DNA of 64,000 nt. It comes from Benincasa hispida. Taxonomy: Eukaryota; Streptophyta; Magnoliopsida; Cucurbitales; Cucurbitaceae. Under the pieces are notes generated by a model. It ran no database searches. It was not told the origin of the DNA and saw nothing but the letters and a program-made list of their open reading frames with translations. Position 1 is the stretch's first letter; every line of letters begins with the position of its first letter. The position numbers and the translations under genes are program-made. Shown one piece after another: positions 1-11,659 of the stretch. The stretch lies in the NCBI RefSeq assembly GCF_009727055.1, contig NC_052349.1:32259997-32323996 (forward strand). Reading direction: 5' to 3'.

Positions 1-36
1 AATAAGAAAAACAAAACTCAAATATCAAATTCCATT

Positions 37-72
37 ATATTTTATTTTATTTTATTTTATTTATTTATTTTA
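37..72. repeat. (TTTTA)n microsatellite
   Basis: TTTTA/TTTA units repeat without other sequence just before the hyccin start codon, which lies 25 bp downstream. It would fall in the 5' UTR or core promoter of that gene, so its length may vary between individuals. No TATA box separate from this repeat is visible in the 96 bases available upstream. Confidence 0.8.
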
Positions 73-96
73 AAGAAAACTAATCAATTTCCACCA

Positions 97-1308
97 ATGT
101 CCTCCTCTTCCTCCGACGACGACTCCCCCGCCGCCGTAGAACCAACCCCCGCAGAAGAACCCGCCGCCGAAGAAAAACCAACCCCCGCAGAAGAAACTGC
201 CATCGATGAAACCGCCGCCGCCGAAGAAACCACCCCCACCATCGCCGCCGCCGAAGCACCCGTCATCAAAACCAGCAGCAGAGCAAGCGGAAGCGGCCCC
301 GTGGTGAGATTCGATATCTCACAATCGTCATCCTTAACCACAATCGCAAAAACCGCCATTGAATCCCTAAAATCCATTCTCCCAAATATCCCCTCATCTC
401 TCCCTTCCGCACCCAACCCCGCCCTCGCCCTCCTCAACGACCTCGAAACCACCGCCCAAATCACCGCCCTCCTCCGCCGCCCCACCTCCGGCGCCGGCGA
501 CGACAACCTCTGCCGTTGGCTCTACGATACTTTCCAATCCAACAACCCCGACCTCAAACTCGTCGTCCTCCGCTTCCTCCCTGTTCTCCTCGGCGCTTAC
601 CTCTCCCGTGTCGTCTCCCGCCGCAAATCCCTCGCCGGGTTCGAAGCCGTTCTCCTCTCCCTCTACGCCCATGAAACCAACCGCCGCGCCAGCCAACCCC
701 TCTCCGTCAACATCCCCGATTTAACCCACCCCAGTATTTACCACGAATCCAAATCCCCTCTCAAAAACAATGCCACCGCTCTCAATCTCGCCGTAATCTC
801 CCCATCGTTGGAGCCCCACGGTATGGTCCGCTCCACCAAGAGGGCTCGAATCGTCGGCGTCGCCCTCGAACTCTACTACACGAAAATCGATAAGATTCCA
901 GAAACTTCCAAGATTGAGTTCTGCGAGTTTTGCCGGATCTGGGCCAGCGGCGGCGATGATGAAAAGGGAAAAGTTAAAAATGAGGAAGCGGCGGCGGAGG
1001 AGGCAGAGGAGGAGAGTATTGGGAGAATTCCGTTGCCGTGGGAGATGCTTCAGCCGATTTTAAGAGTGTTGGGGCACTGTCTTTTGGGGTCGAATGTGAC
1101 TGCGAAGTGCAAGAAGAATGAAACGACCCCGTTGTTCGATGCAGCCATTGCTGCGATTCGGAGCTTGTATTTGAGATCGATGCATGACATTAATCCCAAA
1201 GCAATTTTGGCGACTGGGAGTTTGGTGAGGTTGGGGAATATGGCTATGGAGTCGGCTGATGAAATTGATTACACTGAGATTCCTTATCAAACTGTCATCA
1301 ACCTCTAG
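97..1308 (+). CDS. Hyccin (FAM126) family protein, PI4-kinase complex subunit
   Basis: This is an intronless gene for a 403-residue protein. The first about 65 residues are low-complexity Ala/Glu/Pro/Ser and probably disordered. The conserved hyccin region runs from about residue 105 to 385 and includes LLSLYAHETNRR, a SIYHES segment, STKRARIVGVALELYY and a KIEFCEFCRIWASG stretch, all typical of plant hyccin proteins. Known for the family: FAM126/hyccin is a scaffold subunit of the phosphatidylinositol 4-kinase alpha complex at the plasma membrane; in Arabidopsis the HYC proteins act with PI4Kalpha1, NPG and EFOP proteins. The length fits plant members, and ATG at 97 is the first ATG in frame, in an ACCAATG context. 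An acidic Glu/Ala insert near residues 290-312 looks species-specific. Codons are very C-rich up to about base 850 and G-rich after about 950. HYC1 versus HYC2 cannot be decided here. Confidence 0.93.
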   Translation: MSSSSSDDDSPAAVEPTPAEEPAAEEKPTPAEETAIDETAAAEETTPTIAAAEAPVIKTSSRASGSGPVVRFDISQSSSLTTIAKTAIESLKSILPNIPSSLPSAPNPALALLNDLETTAQITALLRRPTSGAGDDNLCRWLYDTFQSNNPDLKLVVLRFLPVLLGAYLSRVVSRRKSLAGFEAVLLSLYAHETNRRASQPLSVNIPDLTHPSIYHESKSPLKNNATALNLAVISPSLEPHGMVRSTKRARIVGVALELYYTKIDKIPETSKIEFCEFCRIWASGGDDEKGKVKNEEAAAEEAEEESIGRIPLPWEMLQPILRVLGHCLLGSNVTAKCKKNETTPLFDAAIAAIRSLYLRSMHDINPKAILATGSLVRLGNMAMESADEIDYTEIPYQTVINL

Positions 1309-1427
1309 CAATTCATTTTTTCTTCTTTTTCTCTTCAGATCAAATGAATGGTTGCAATCTTTTTTCTTGCCTTTTTCTCTTTTTTGTTTGGATTCTTTAA
1401 TTTTCTTTAGTGAATTTGGAGTTGTAA

Positions 1428-1433
1428 AATAAA
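1428..1433 (+). promoter_or_regulatory. Candidate poly(A) signal of hyccin gene
   Basis: A canonical AATAAA lies 120 bp after the hyccin stop codon, behind a T-rich stretch typical of plant near-upstream elements. Plant poly(A) signals are loose, so this is a reasonable but unproven cleavage signal. Confidence 0.5.
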
Positions 1434-3957
1434 ATGTACTTTATAGAGAATTGTCTTTGTTGGCTTATTTTTGTTTGGTTGATATATTTGTAGTCCCCTT
1501 TACCTTCTTTACCTTCTCTTGTGATTGTCTTTGTGTGATTGTCTTTTTAGGATGTTTGTTCTCACTCAACTTATATTTATGCCATTGATATCAATTTTTA
1601 CAAGTTTGTTTAGTACAATAATTATAGGATTGAGGATCGAATCTTCCACCTCTACGATGAAATGTCATGTCAATACTACTAAACTAAGTTTACTTTAGCA
1701 ATTTTCATAATTTAATATTACTTTTTTTACTTTTTGTACGACACTCACATGCTTTTTATAAAACTCAAGTTACCGGACATATGGTTTGCTTCAAATCAAG
1801 TATACTTTAACCACGAAATTTGTATAATATTATGTCAAGGAGAAAAAAGGTATCGTGTACTATGTTGGTATAGGTACTAATCGTGAGATTATTTGGCCCA
1901 CCAACTCTATTAAACTATTAAAAATAATTCAAATCTACCCATTTTAATAGCGTTCACTATAATATTTTTCTAAATAATTTTGGAAGTTGTATATTTTTAA
2001 AACTTTAAAAAAAGGTGCAATACTTAAAAACAAAAAAAAATCCCCAATTTATAACTCTGAGCTATAACAATATAATTTAAAAAACAATAACTATTTAATC
2101 TTCTTATGAAAATATTACATCACATGATAGGTAAGTTTTTTGTTTTTTGTTTTTTTGTTTTTTTTTNTTTTGTTTTTTCATTTTTTTTTTTTAAACTAGG
2201 TCAGGATGAGTTTGAATCTAAAATTTTTAGAAAAAAAGAAAGCTGAAATGTCTTTCGTGCTTTCTGTAAAGTTAACTTTAACATGAGTCTATTAGTATTA
2301 GGTAAATTTCAGCTTTATATTTGAATAAATTGATTACATATATTTGGTAAATAAATACTAAATTATCATATTTTAAATATAATAATTGAAATGAACTTAA
2401 AATTATTTTATTATAGTTTATGCTTATTTAAAATTATTTAAAATATAGATATAATTGTTTAAATTTTAATTTAAATTGATAAATTTAAAAAATAAATTTT
2501 ATTAAATATCGTACATGCTTTTAGGAGAATCTAAAAGCTAGAAAATAATTGATTTTAAATGGGCGTCAAATGAACGCGTGATTTAAAAATGATTTTAGTA
2601 GATTTAATCATAATTTATTTTACCAAAAAAAAATGATTAAGATTCTGTCATAATCACTTCTATTTCTCTCAAAATCAATCTCAATTATAGTTTTAATTAA
2701 CAAAAAGTTGACAATATTCTGATTATACTCTTGAATTGTTTTATTGAGCAATTAATCCACTCAAACATAAGAATGTGAGAAAAATACATTTTTGATCCCT
2801 AATATATGGATTAATTTGCATGTGGGTCATTGAGTTTTCAAACTCAACAGGTTTAACCATGAATGTTATTTTCGGTAGCACTATTTTTTATTTGCCTCTT
2901 TGGTTAATTTACCATGGAAAATTGACATGGTACCTATTTTTTTTTATTATTATTATTAAAAGAATACTTTTCTTGGTAATGAAAGAGGAAGGAGAGTGAA
3001 TGACGGAGGAGAGGAGCAGTTTATTTGAATTAACTAGGATAAAAAAGTATTTTTCAAAAGAGCAATGATTAGGTGCAGTTTAGGTTACACTTATCACTTG
3101 TGCTCCCCACTTCTCTACTCCAGAAAAAATAATTAAAAAATTATTTTTCTACAAAATAAAAATGTCACATGGCAAAATTTTATTAGACTATACTTGAGAT
3201 GCACCAAGATAGATGCATTCAAGGGAGCACCCAAGTTTTTCTCTTTTCAAAATGTCAGTTTTATTTAAATACTTTTGATAAAAACTACTTAAAATAAAAA
3301 CACAAATATGTTTGGCAACACTTTCTCGAAAATGTTTTTATATACAAGTTTATTTGATTTGTGTTTATATTCATATCAAATTACTATAAAGAATGATTAT
3401 AAAATACTACAAACTAAATTTAAAATATTTGAAGCCAAAGTTGGTGGTGGTGGTAGGCCGTTGGATGTTGTCATGCCGTGGTGATGGTTTTTGGAGTTGG
3501 TCACCAACGATGGTCGTCGGAGTCATTGGTGGTGGCCACCGAAAGTGTCAGCCAGAGCTAGCCATCAGCGATGGTCATCGAAGATGGTTGCCAAGAGTTT
3601 CATCGAAGAAGGTTGTCGATGGTGGTCATCGAATGTGACCGATGGAGGGCAGTGGTAGTTGGTGGCAAGATGGTGGAAGTGAGGTAGATGACACGTGATG
3701 ACATTTTGGTAATTTTATAAATTATACAAATTAGGAGGAGATTGTCTATTAAGCACTATTTTTTTTTTCCTAAGAGTTGATTTGAAGTGTTTTTCTCAAA
3801 GCAACTTATGTCATAAACTTTTTTTTTCAAAAATTATTTTGGATGGTTGTCAAATACTGCAACTTTTTGAAAATATTTTTTTTCTCAAAATTAACACATG
3901 AAAAGTTAAATCAAATACATGGTAAGAAAAGAAGAGGGGCAATTAGTTTTTAAAAAA
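1434..3957. other. Intergenic AT-rich DNA, no gene seen
   Basis: No supported gene lies here. Most is AT-rich with long A and T runs and one unresolved base at 2167 inside a T run. A GC-richer island at about 3430-3690 (GGTGGTGG, GGTGGCCACC and CATCGA motifs) has an open frame of about 80 codons, but its composition is simple, it shows no domain, and it is flanked by sequence resembling eroded repeats, so I do not call it a gene. Around 2790-2940 the sequence has the look of an old dispersed repeat. Confidence 0.6.
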
Positions 3958-4251
3958 GGACAAATTGCAAAAATCACCCTTAAAATATGATGGTAGTTGC
4001 AATTATACCTTTAAACTTTCAATTTTAAAAATTGAGTCCTCAAACTTATATAAATATTAAAATTGGATTATCATACTTCTATAATTATATAAACGGTAAC
4101 ATTTGCATTAGTTTGAGGATGCAATTTTTATTTTTTATTGGTCTAATTTCTATGATTATTGTAAAGTTAAGGTCCAATTTAACATTTGTAGTAGTTTGAG
4201 AGTGTAATTACAGCTACCACCATACTTCGAGATTGTTTTGGCAATTTGTCC
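3958..4251. mobile_element. MITE-like element with long terminal inverted repeats
   Basis: The left end starts GGACAAATTGCAAAAATCAC and the reverse complement of the right end starts GGACAAATTGCCAAAACAAT. The similarity continues for about 55 bp through a TATGRTGGTAG core to a block matching TTGCAATTATACC. The element is about 294 bp, has no coding capacity, and a clear target-site duplication is not visible, so the superfamily is open. Confidence 0.7.
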
Positions 4252-4569
4252 TAGAAAAGGTGAAAAGGTTTTTATTATTAAAAAAGTTAAATATATAATC
4301 TTATTTTAAAAATTTTAACGTGTATATTTTTAATAAAATATTTCCATGTCCACTTATGTTATATAAATAACAAAAAAGGGCTTAAAAAAGGATGGAAGGA
4401 CGAGGATGATATATCGAATTTGAAAAAGTATGTAACCTAACCAAAATTTGGAGGACTAAAATGTATATTATTATTATTTAAGTTCAGGAATTTTATAATT
4501 TTTATACAATTTTCATTAATACGTGTATATAATGTAATTATTAAATAAAATTGAAATTTCGTCCAAAAG

Positions 4570-4643
4570 GACCGCATAGCGCAGTGGATTAGCGCGTTTG
4601 ACTTCGGATCAAAAGGTCGTGGGTTCGACTCCCACTGTGGTCG
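4570..4643 (+). tRNA. tRNA-Arg (anticodon TCG)
   Basis: The 74-nt sequence folds as a complete cloverleaf. The acceptor arm GACCGCA pairs with TGTGGTC (one G-T pair) and leaves a G discriminator base. The D stem is GCGC/GCGC and the anticodon stem is TTTGA/TCAAA around the loop CTTCGGA, giving anticodon TCG, which reads CGA codons. The T arm is GTGGG TTCGACT CCCAC. The internal A and B boxes for RNA polymerase III are intact and there is no intron. A T run follows at once. This looks like a functional nuclear gene. Confidence 0.95.
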
Positions 4644-4649
4644 AAACGG

Positions 4650-4656
4650 TTTTTTT
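4650..4656 (+). terminator. RNA polymerase III terminator of tRNA-Arg
   Basis: A run of seven T residues begins 7 bases after the mature tRNA end, the expected pol III termination signal. A second, longer T run follows at about 4677-4700 and could act as a backup. Confidence 0.85.
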
Positions 4657-5220
4657 CCCTCTATAAGAATATAATCTTTTTTTTTTTTTTTTTTTTTTTT
4701 GACAATTTAATCTAAAAGGTATTTGATGGGATTGAACAAAGTTTGTTATTTGATTAATTCAGATTTTTTTCCTTTTCATTTCAATGGCGTTTAACAATTT
4801 TTAAAAGTTTGGAATTGTAAAATATTTTTTTTACCAATTTCTTTATCGTTTTTCCACCAACACGAGCTCCATTTTTCTTTATTTTTATTTTGCTCATTAT
4901 AACGCAAGGTAAGGATAAAAAAAAACTTTAAGGAGTGAACAAATATAATATACTCAAAATACGTATGCACATAATTGCTTGGATAGAATGTTACTAGTAT
5001 CTACAAATTTTATTTTAAAAAATCCGGAAAAAAAAACTGTTTATTCAAATAGAAATACTAACAGAAAAAAGGAGGAATATCTACAATTTTTATTCTAAAA
5101 AAGTCTGAAAAAATATTGTTCATTCAAACAGAAATACTAACATAGAGGGAAAAACCATCTTATTATGAGTATTTATAATTTTTTCTATTAAAATGTATGA
5201 GAGTGAAAATAAGATATTTA
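4657..5220. other. AT-rich spacer, no gene seen
   Basis: The stretch has A/T runs only. A phrase around TCTACAAATTTTATT with an AAATACTAACA block occurs twice (about 4998-5062 and 5079-5142), which indicates a short degenerate tandem duplication with a period of about 80 bp. No gene or RNA signal is visible. Confidence 0.6.
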
Positions 5221-5498
5221 GGTCACGTTTAGTAATCATTTTATTTTTTGTTTTTGTTTTTTGAAAACGAAACCTAATTCTTTCTCATTTCTTACAATGA
5301 TTTACATTTTTATTAAGTACACTGGTTTAATTTTTAGTTAAATTCCAAAAACAAAAATAACTTTTTAAAAGCTACTTTTTTTTTAGTTTTCAAATTTTGG
5401 CATGGTTTTTTAAACTATTTGTAAAAGACGGATAACTAATGAAAAAGTAGTGTCTATAGGCTTAATTTTTTTTAAAAAAATGATTATCAAACGAAGTT
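5221..5498. mobile_element. MITE-like element, TIR GTTTRRTAATCATTTT
   Basis: The left end carries GTTTAGTAATCATTTT and the right end, read on the other strand, GTTTGATAATCATTTT. The interior is non-coding and T/A-rich. A second related copy lies at about 37680-37962, with shared interior phrases such as AAGCTACTTTTTTT and a TATAGACTTAATTTTTTT block. About 278 bp; superfamily not decided. Confidence 0.65.
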
Positions 5499-5950
5499 CT
5501 AGAATTGATTCTTATCATTATTTTAGACTTCGATAATTATTTGATTTTTTAAAAAAAAACAAAGTTTATAAACACTATCATCATTCACATGTTTATATAA
5601 ATTTTGTAATATACTTTCTATCGATGTAATAAAATTTGAAAAATTCTTTAGCTTTTAATTATTTATTTTTTTTTTTAAAAAAAAAAAATTTTGACTACAA
5701 ATACAATTTCAAATGTTCCTTTAAGAAAGTTAAAAACCAAAATAAAGAAATCGAAAGAAAACAAATGCAAAAGTAGAAAATTAAAATGATTCCTCAAATG
5801 GGGCATAATCATCATAATATTATACGATCGATATTCTTACTTAATCATTTAATACGTAAATTTGAACATTTAAACATTGTTTGGAATAGTTATAAATATA
5901 GCAATCAAACCCAAAGCATCAGTAGATATAACGTAATGTAGAAAAAACAA

Positions 5951-6085
5951 CAAATATGGCAAGGTTTAGATTGTCTATCAGTGATAGACCATATTGTTGG
6001 TAGGAGTCTATCAGTGATAGACCATGTCGCTGGTAAGAGTTTATCGTCGATAGAAGTTTATTGCTGATAGACTTTGCTATATTTG
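5951..6085. mobile_element. Short inverted-repeat element with GATAGAC interior
   Basis: The ends are CAAATATGGCAAGG and, on the opposite strand, CAAATATAGCAAAG. The inside consists of palindromic TCTATCAGTGATAGA blocks (5974-5988 and 6007-6021) and weaker copies. The same interior motif makes up the large arrays at 48-59 kb and recurs in the element at 40428-40575. It is non-coding. Confidence 0.65.
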
Positions 6086-6281
6086 CAAATTTTTTTAAAA
6101 TGATGTTATATACATGATTATTATCTCAAAAAATACTACCAATTGCAATTACTCTTTCTTTTAATACCTTTGATAGTTTTTGGCCCATTCTGATAAGCTC
6201 CAAGAATATAAGATTAATTAACCAAACTCTTTAATTAACTAACCTTTGCTCTAGGGCAAACCCTTATAGACCTATAGTTAC

Positions 6282-7010
6282 TAATATGAAAACCCTAGAA
6301 TTTGAAAATTTAGAACCCAAATGTTGAACCCCTAATATCAAATTTTAAAATCCCCAATCAATTTGAAAACAATTCTAAAGGGACGGATTAGATTTGGATT
6401 ACCTTTTGATTGAAGACCAAGAGACAAGGAGAACTAGTTCCTTACTCCAAGTTTGAACACTCCACAAGCAAGATTATCAAACTTACCTGAATGTTCTTGG
6501 CATGCAACTCTGAATCAAGAATTTTAAAATCGGCAATGAAACCCTATCTTTTACTAGGGAATTTTCATTCAAAGAAAATCCTAAAAACTCAACATAAAAA
6601 AATAATAATAATAAAATAGCATACGGTCTTTTTTCCCCTCCTTTAAACTCATCCTACTTAACTAAAGATACTTAAAAAGTCCTTTCTACCCCATACTTAA
6701 AAAGTCCTTTCTACCCCAACTAAAAAGAACTAAAAACCCAAACGAAACATATATGGGTCCAATAATAAAAATACCTAAAAATTAAGGTATGTTTTTCAAA
6801 TTAAAATAAATTAACAAAGTTCAATTGGTTTCATCTTGTAGCATCAACTGAAGCCAATTATAAAACTTCTAATCAGATGTTACTGCTTCAATCCCCTCAA
6901 TTGAGTTCACCTCCGCTTAAATGTGAGAATTCAACCCTAATTGTAGCTTCTTGGCTCTTGATCGTGGGACTAGTCTCGGAGGTAATACAAGGGTGTCCTT
7001 GTCCTTATCA
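6282..7010 (-). repeat. 3' LTR of the Gypsy element
   Basis: On the minus strand the LTR would begin TGATAAGGAC at 7010, directly after the polypurine tract, and end near 6282 in sequence matching the 5' LTR end at 12580. The length is about 729 bp. The terminal base near 6282 has changed (TAATATG here, TGATATG in the other copy). A 20-bp-scale duplication (TACTTAAAAAGTCC twice at 6667-6711) lies within it. Confidence 0.75.
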
Positions 7011-7025
7011 TCTTCTCCCCTTTTT
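7011..7025 (-). other. Polypurine tract of the Gypsy element
   Basis: The minus strand reads AAAAAGGGGAGAAGA immediately before the LTR start TGAT. This is the plus-strand DNA primer site expected between integrase and the 3' LTR. Confidence 0.75.
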
Positions 7026-7039
7026 GAAGGATTCGTCCT

Positions 7040-10000
7040 CAAATCAAGTTCATTATCTGCATCAAAAGGAGTTAAGTCAAAACATTAAAATTGGAACTCA
7101 CACCATATTTACCTTCAACATCAATCTAGTAGGCATTGTCATTGATTTTTTTCATCACTCGAAAAGGTCCATCTCCCTTTGCATTTAACTTAGAATCTCG
7201 TTGATGTGGAAATCTTTCCTTCTGAAGGTGGACCCAAACCCAATCTCCCTTCTTAAATATTATAGGCTTTCGATGTTGATTAACCCTCTCCGCCACCTTG
7301 GCATTTTGCTTTTCAATCCTTTTTTTACCTCTTTATGTAGCTTAAATGGCGGTGGCTTTCTCATCAAGTTGAAATTTCATAACCTCGTTAGAAGGCAAAG
7401 GTAACAAATCAATAGGTGATAAAGGGTTAAATCCATACACAATCTCAAGCAGTGTACATTTAGTGACACTATGAACAACCTTGTTATATGCAAATTCAAT
7501 AAATGGTAGAAAATCCTCCCAAGTTTTAGTGTTTCTATCTATTATAGCTCTAAGCATAGTTATCATTGTCCTATTGACTACCTCAATTTGTCCATCGGTC
7601 TAAGGATGACATGTAGTGGAGTAAACTAACTTAGTACCAAGCTTTTTCCAAAGTACTTTCCAAAAATGACTTAAAAATTTCACATCTCTATCACTAACAA
7701 TGCTTCTAGAAATGCCACGCAATTTAACCACATCCTTAAAAAATAAGTCAACCATATGTTTAGCATCATTAGTTTTATTACATGCAATGAAATGAGCCAT
7801 TTTGTTAAACCTGTCAACTACCATAAAAATGTTATCCTTCCATCTCTTAGATCGAGGTAAACCCAACAGAAAATCCATTGAAATATCTAACCATGGTCCA
7901 CTAGGGATTGGTAACGAAAAATATAATCCTTGTGGTTTCGATTTAGACTTAGCTTCCCTACATGCAATATATCTCTCACATTTCTTATGTACATCATGTT
8001 TCATTCTAGGCCAATAAAAATGTTCATTCAACATGTCGTATGACTTAGTAACCCCAAAATGTCTCATTAAACCTCCCTCGTGTGCTTCTTTAACTAATAG
8101 CTCACGAATAGAACAAGTGGGAATACAGAGTTTATTCTTCCTAAACATAAACCCATCAAACATCATAAAATTAGGCATAACACATTTTTGCTTGAGATTT
8201 TCAATAATAGGTGCAAAATAAGTGTCTTGTGAATACAATTTCTTAATATGTTCAAAACTAAGCAATCTAGTGTGAAGGGCGTTTAGCAAGACATTACCTC
8301 CTAGATAACGCATCAACAACTACATTTTCCTTACCTTTCTTATACTGTACCACATAAGAAAAAGTTTCAATGAACTCCAATCATTTTGCATGTCTCCAAT
8401 TCAGCATTTATTGGCCTTTCATGTGTTATAAGCTTTAGTGGTCAGTATGGATAACAAACTCCTTTGGCCACAAGTAATGTTGCCAAGTTTGTAGTGCATT
8501 CACTAAGGCATAAAGCTTCTTGTCGTATGTAGGATATTTCAAGGCAGCTCTAGTTAGCTTCTCACTGAAGTACATCAATGGTCTTTGATCCTACATTAAC
8601 ACAACTCTAATTCTCATTCCACTGGCATCACAATCAATTTCAAATGTTAGCTCGAAATTAGATAAAGCAAGTAAAGGTGCATTACATAACTTATCTTTCA
8701 AATCATTGAAAGGGCATTCATATGCTTGTCCCTACTCAAACTTTAAATTTTTATTTGTAAGTTCATTAAGTGGTGCAACTATGGAACTAAAATCTCTAAT
8801 GAACCTCCTATAGAATCCAACTTATCCATGAAAACTCCTAATCTCACTAGCATTCTTAGGTGTAGGCCACTCTCTAATTGCTTTAACCTTCTCAGAATCA
8901 ACTTCCACTCCATGTTTAGAAACTACAAAACCTAGGAAGTTTACCTTTTTCATGCAAAAACAACACTTTTTTTATATTAGCATAAAGTTTTTCCTTTCTA
9001 ATGCAACTAGAACACACCTAACATGCATAACATGATCCTCTAATTTCTTAGAATATATTAGGATGTCATCAGAATAAACCACTACAAACTTTCCTAAAAA
9101 TTCACACAATACATGATTCATAAGTCTCATAAAAGTACTAGGTGCATTAGTTAAGTCAAAAGGCATAACTAGCCATTCATATAAACCATGCGTAGTTTTA
9201 AAAGCGGTTTTCCATTCATCTCCAACATTCATCCTAATTTGGTAGTATCCATATTTTAAGTCTATTTTTGTAAATAGGCTACAACCATACAATTCATCTA
9301 ACATATCATCCAACCTAGAGATAGGATGCCTATACTTAATTGTAATTTTATTAATTGCCCAACAATTTACACACACTCACCAAGATCCATCTTTCTCATG
9401 TACTAGTAAGACAAGACCACTACAAGGACAAACTTTCATGTACATACCCATGAGCAAGCAACTCATTAACTTGTTTCTAAATCTATTCGGCCTCTTGTGG
9501 ATTGGTCCAGTAGACTGGTCAGTTTGGAATCTGAGCATCTAAAATAAAGTCAAGCTTATGCTCTATACCTCTTAAGGCGGTAGCTCCTTAGGAAAACCCT
9601 CGGGAAAGACTTCCTTGAATTCCTGCAAAAGAGATATAAAGTTACTAGGCAGAAGGGAGTCAAGGTCCTCGGTTAGCAAACAAGCTTCTTTAAATGCAAC
9701 CATGAGTATTGTTCCTTTTTAAAATATAGCTTTCCTTACCTCATAAGATTTAGCACTCTAACTTGCTAGTTTTCTCTCTTTTTTCTTTCAAGGTCGCGAG
9801 CTATGATGTTTCTTTTCTCTTAATCCTTCATTTTCTCTCAAGCTCTCTTTTTCTTTTCTCAAACCCTCACCTCCTCTCAAGCTCTCTTTTTCTTTTTCTT
9901 TTCCTTTTGTTTTTGTTACAACCTCTTCTCTTCTTTTTTCTAACTTTTCTTGATCAATAAGCACTTCTTTAAGGGATAGGAGTACAAGTACAATTTTCCT

Positions 10001-10205
10001 ACCATAGTGTTTGAAAGTGTAACGGTTAAGAAAACCAGCATAGATAACCTTTCTATCAAATTGCAAAGGCCTACCAAGAAGTATGTCACCTGTATGCATG
10101 GGCACCACATCACACAGTACTTCATCCTTGTATCTCCCTATGGCAAAAGGAACCTTCACCTGCTTAGTCACTCTGAGTTCCCCACAATTATTAAGCCACT
10201 ATAGT
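7040..10205 (-). pseudogene. Gypsy pol (protease-RT-RNase H-integrase) remnant
   Basis: In minus-strand order: a protease/linker piece (about 10171-9960) with DILLGRPLQFDRK; reverse transcriptase (9376-8972) with [14 protein letters not shown] and the catalytic motif [10 protein letters not shown] near 9065; an RNase H-like stretch broken by stops (8970-8330); integrase (8319-7342) with the zinc finger pattern H, H (AHEGG, RHFG) and C, C (CERYIAC), and the core residues in DISMDF and VSDRD; and a C-terminal segment down to about 7040. There are stops and frameshifts between all blocks, so no polyprotein can be made. I see no chromodomain. Confidence 0.88.
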
Positions 10206-10499
10206 TTGTAAGGTCTTGGATGAGATATAGTATCCAATCAAACTAGAGCTCACCATATTCGTACAACTCCCAGTGTTAATCACTACACTACATGATATGA
10301 TTTGTACAAGGCAACGTGTATGAAAAAGATTCCCCCTCTGATTCTCCAAATCATCCTCCTTCATGTGTGCACTTAAGGCCTTTCTAGTGACGAGGGATAA
10401 CTATTAAGCATCTTCCACTTCTTCCTCTCCTTCTTGGTCACTCATTAATTTTTCTCTCTTCATCATTTTCATTCATGACAGTGACAATCTCTCATTCTC

Positions 10500-11654
10500 T
10501 AATGATCATTTTCCTCTTATTAAGACATTTTCGACTTATGTGTCCTACTCCTTGACATTTCTAACACTTAAAGTCTCTATTTCTACCTGTGGGTGCCTCC
10601 ACCTTTGGTTTTTCTTTCGATGAAGACTCCCCTTTATCTTTAGTTTTATCACTTCCTATTTTGGCTTTAAATTTAGAGTCTGTTGATTTGTCACCCTGTT
10701 TCCAAGAAGTTTAATTGGAAAAATTTTTAGAAGCCTCTGAAATTGCTTTTCAACCTTTACTGTAAGGTGCACTAATTCCTTCATATCCTCGTACGCTTGC
10801 AATTCAACACGTTCAGTCACGTCAATATTTAATCCATGAAGAAATTTGGTCATGGTGTTCTTTTCATCCTCATCCATCTCCAATCTTTCCATCAACATCT
10901 CCATCTCCTTGAAATAATCTTCTACACTCTTACTCCCTTGGCGTAAAGCCTAAAGTCTTCATGCACAATCTTTCAAGTAATGTTTTGGCATAAACCGCCT
11001 CTTCATGAGCTCTCTCAATTCTAGCCATGTTTCCACGGGACCCTCCTGACACCTCCTCCGGTTAGAACACACCTTACCCCACCATGTTTGTGCATAACCC
11101 TTAAAATGTGTTATAGAGATAGTTACCTTTTTCTCTTCAAAGAGTTCGTTACCATGAAAAATATGTTCTGCCTCATGTTCCCATTGGAAAAAGTCTTCAA
11201 GATCAGACGTACCATAAAATTTTAGAAATTTAACTTTAATGTTTCCAAAACCTCGATCTCCATGGTGACTTTCTTTTCTACCTCGTGGCCTTCTATTATG
11301 AAAACCCCTTCTTCCTCTCGGCCCTTGCTCTCCTCTTCTAGACCCACCTATAGTAAGGTCAGAGTCAAATTCATTTTGCTTTGAGTCTTTTGCCTCCTCA
11401 GAAGCATCCACAACTCGCCTTTTTAATTGGGTCCTTTCCTTAGCTTGAAACCTTTGTTCTATTTTATCCAATCTTGCATTGATCAAAGTCTCCAACTTTT
11501 GCTCGACTCCCTCAATGAGTCCTTCTTGTAACTGTCCCTGTGGAACAATTCCATTGCCTGACCTTGCTGCAAAACAAAAAAACAAGTGAAAGAAAAAGTG
11601 GACCTCACCAATCACTCCCTCACATGTTTCACTCGATAGGTGATGTTCACTCAT
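10500..11654 (-). pseudogene. Gypsy gag remnant
   Basis: A capsid-like region shows YGTSDLEDFFQWEHEAE and a WW motif (AQTWWGKV) followed by LKELMKRRF-type sequence, typical of the retrotransposon gag family. A zinc-knuckle of the form CX2CX4HX4C is recognisable near 10520-10575, with its first part damaged by a stop. An Arg/Gly-rich linker precedes the capsid region. A stop near 10957 and frame changes inactivate it. Confidence 0.85.
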
Positions 11655-11659
11655 GTTTA

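Noticed and set aside
84..696. Long open frames on the minus strand opposite the hyccin gene
   Set aside because: They are products of the C-rich codon use of the sense gene; low-complexity Ala/Ser/Val/Glu content and no domain.
3393..3638. Open frame of 81 codons in a GC-richer island
   Set aside because: Simple GGT/CGA-rich composition, no recognisable domain, surrounded by repeat-like DNA.
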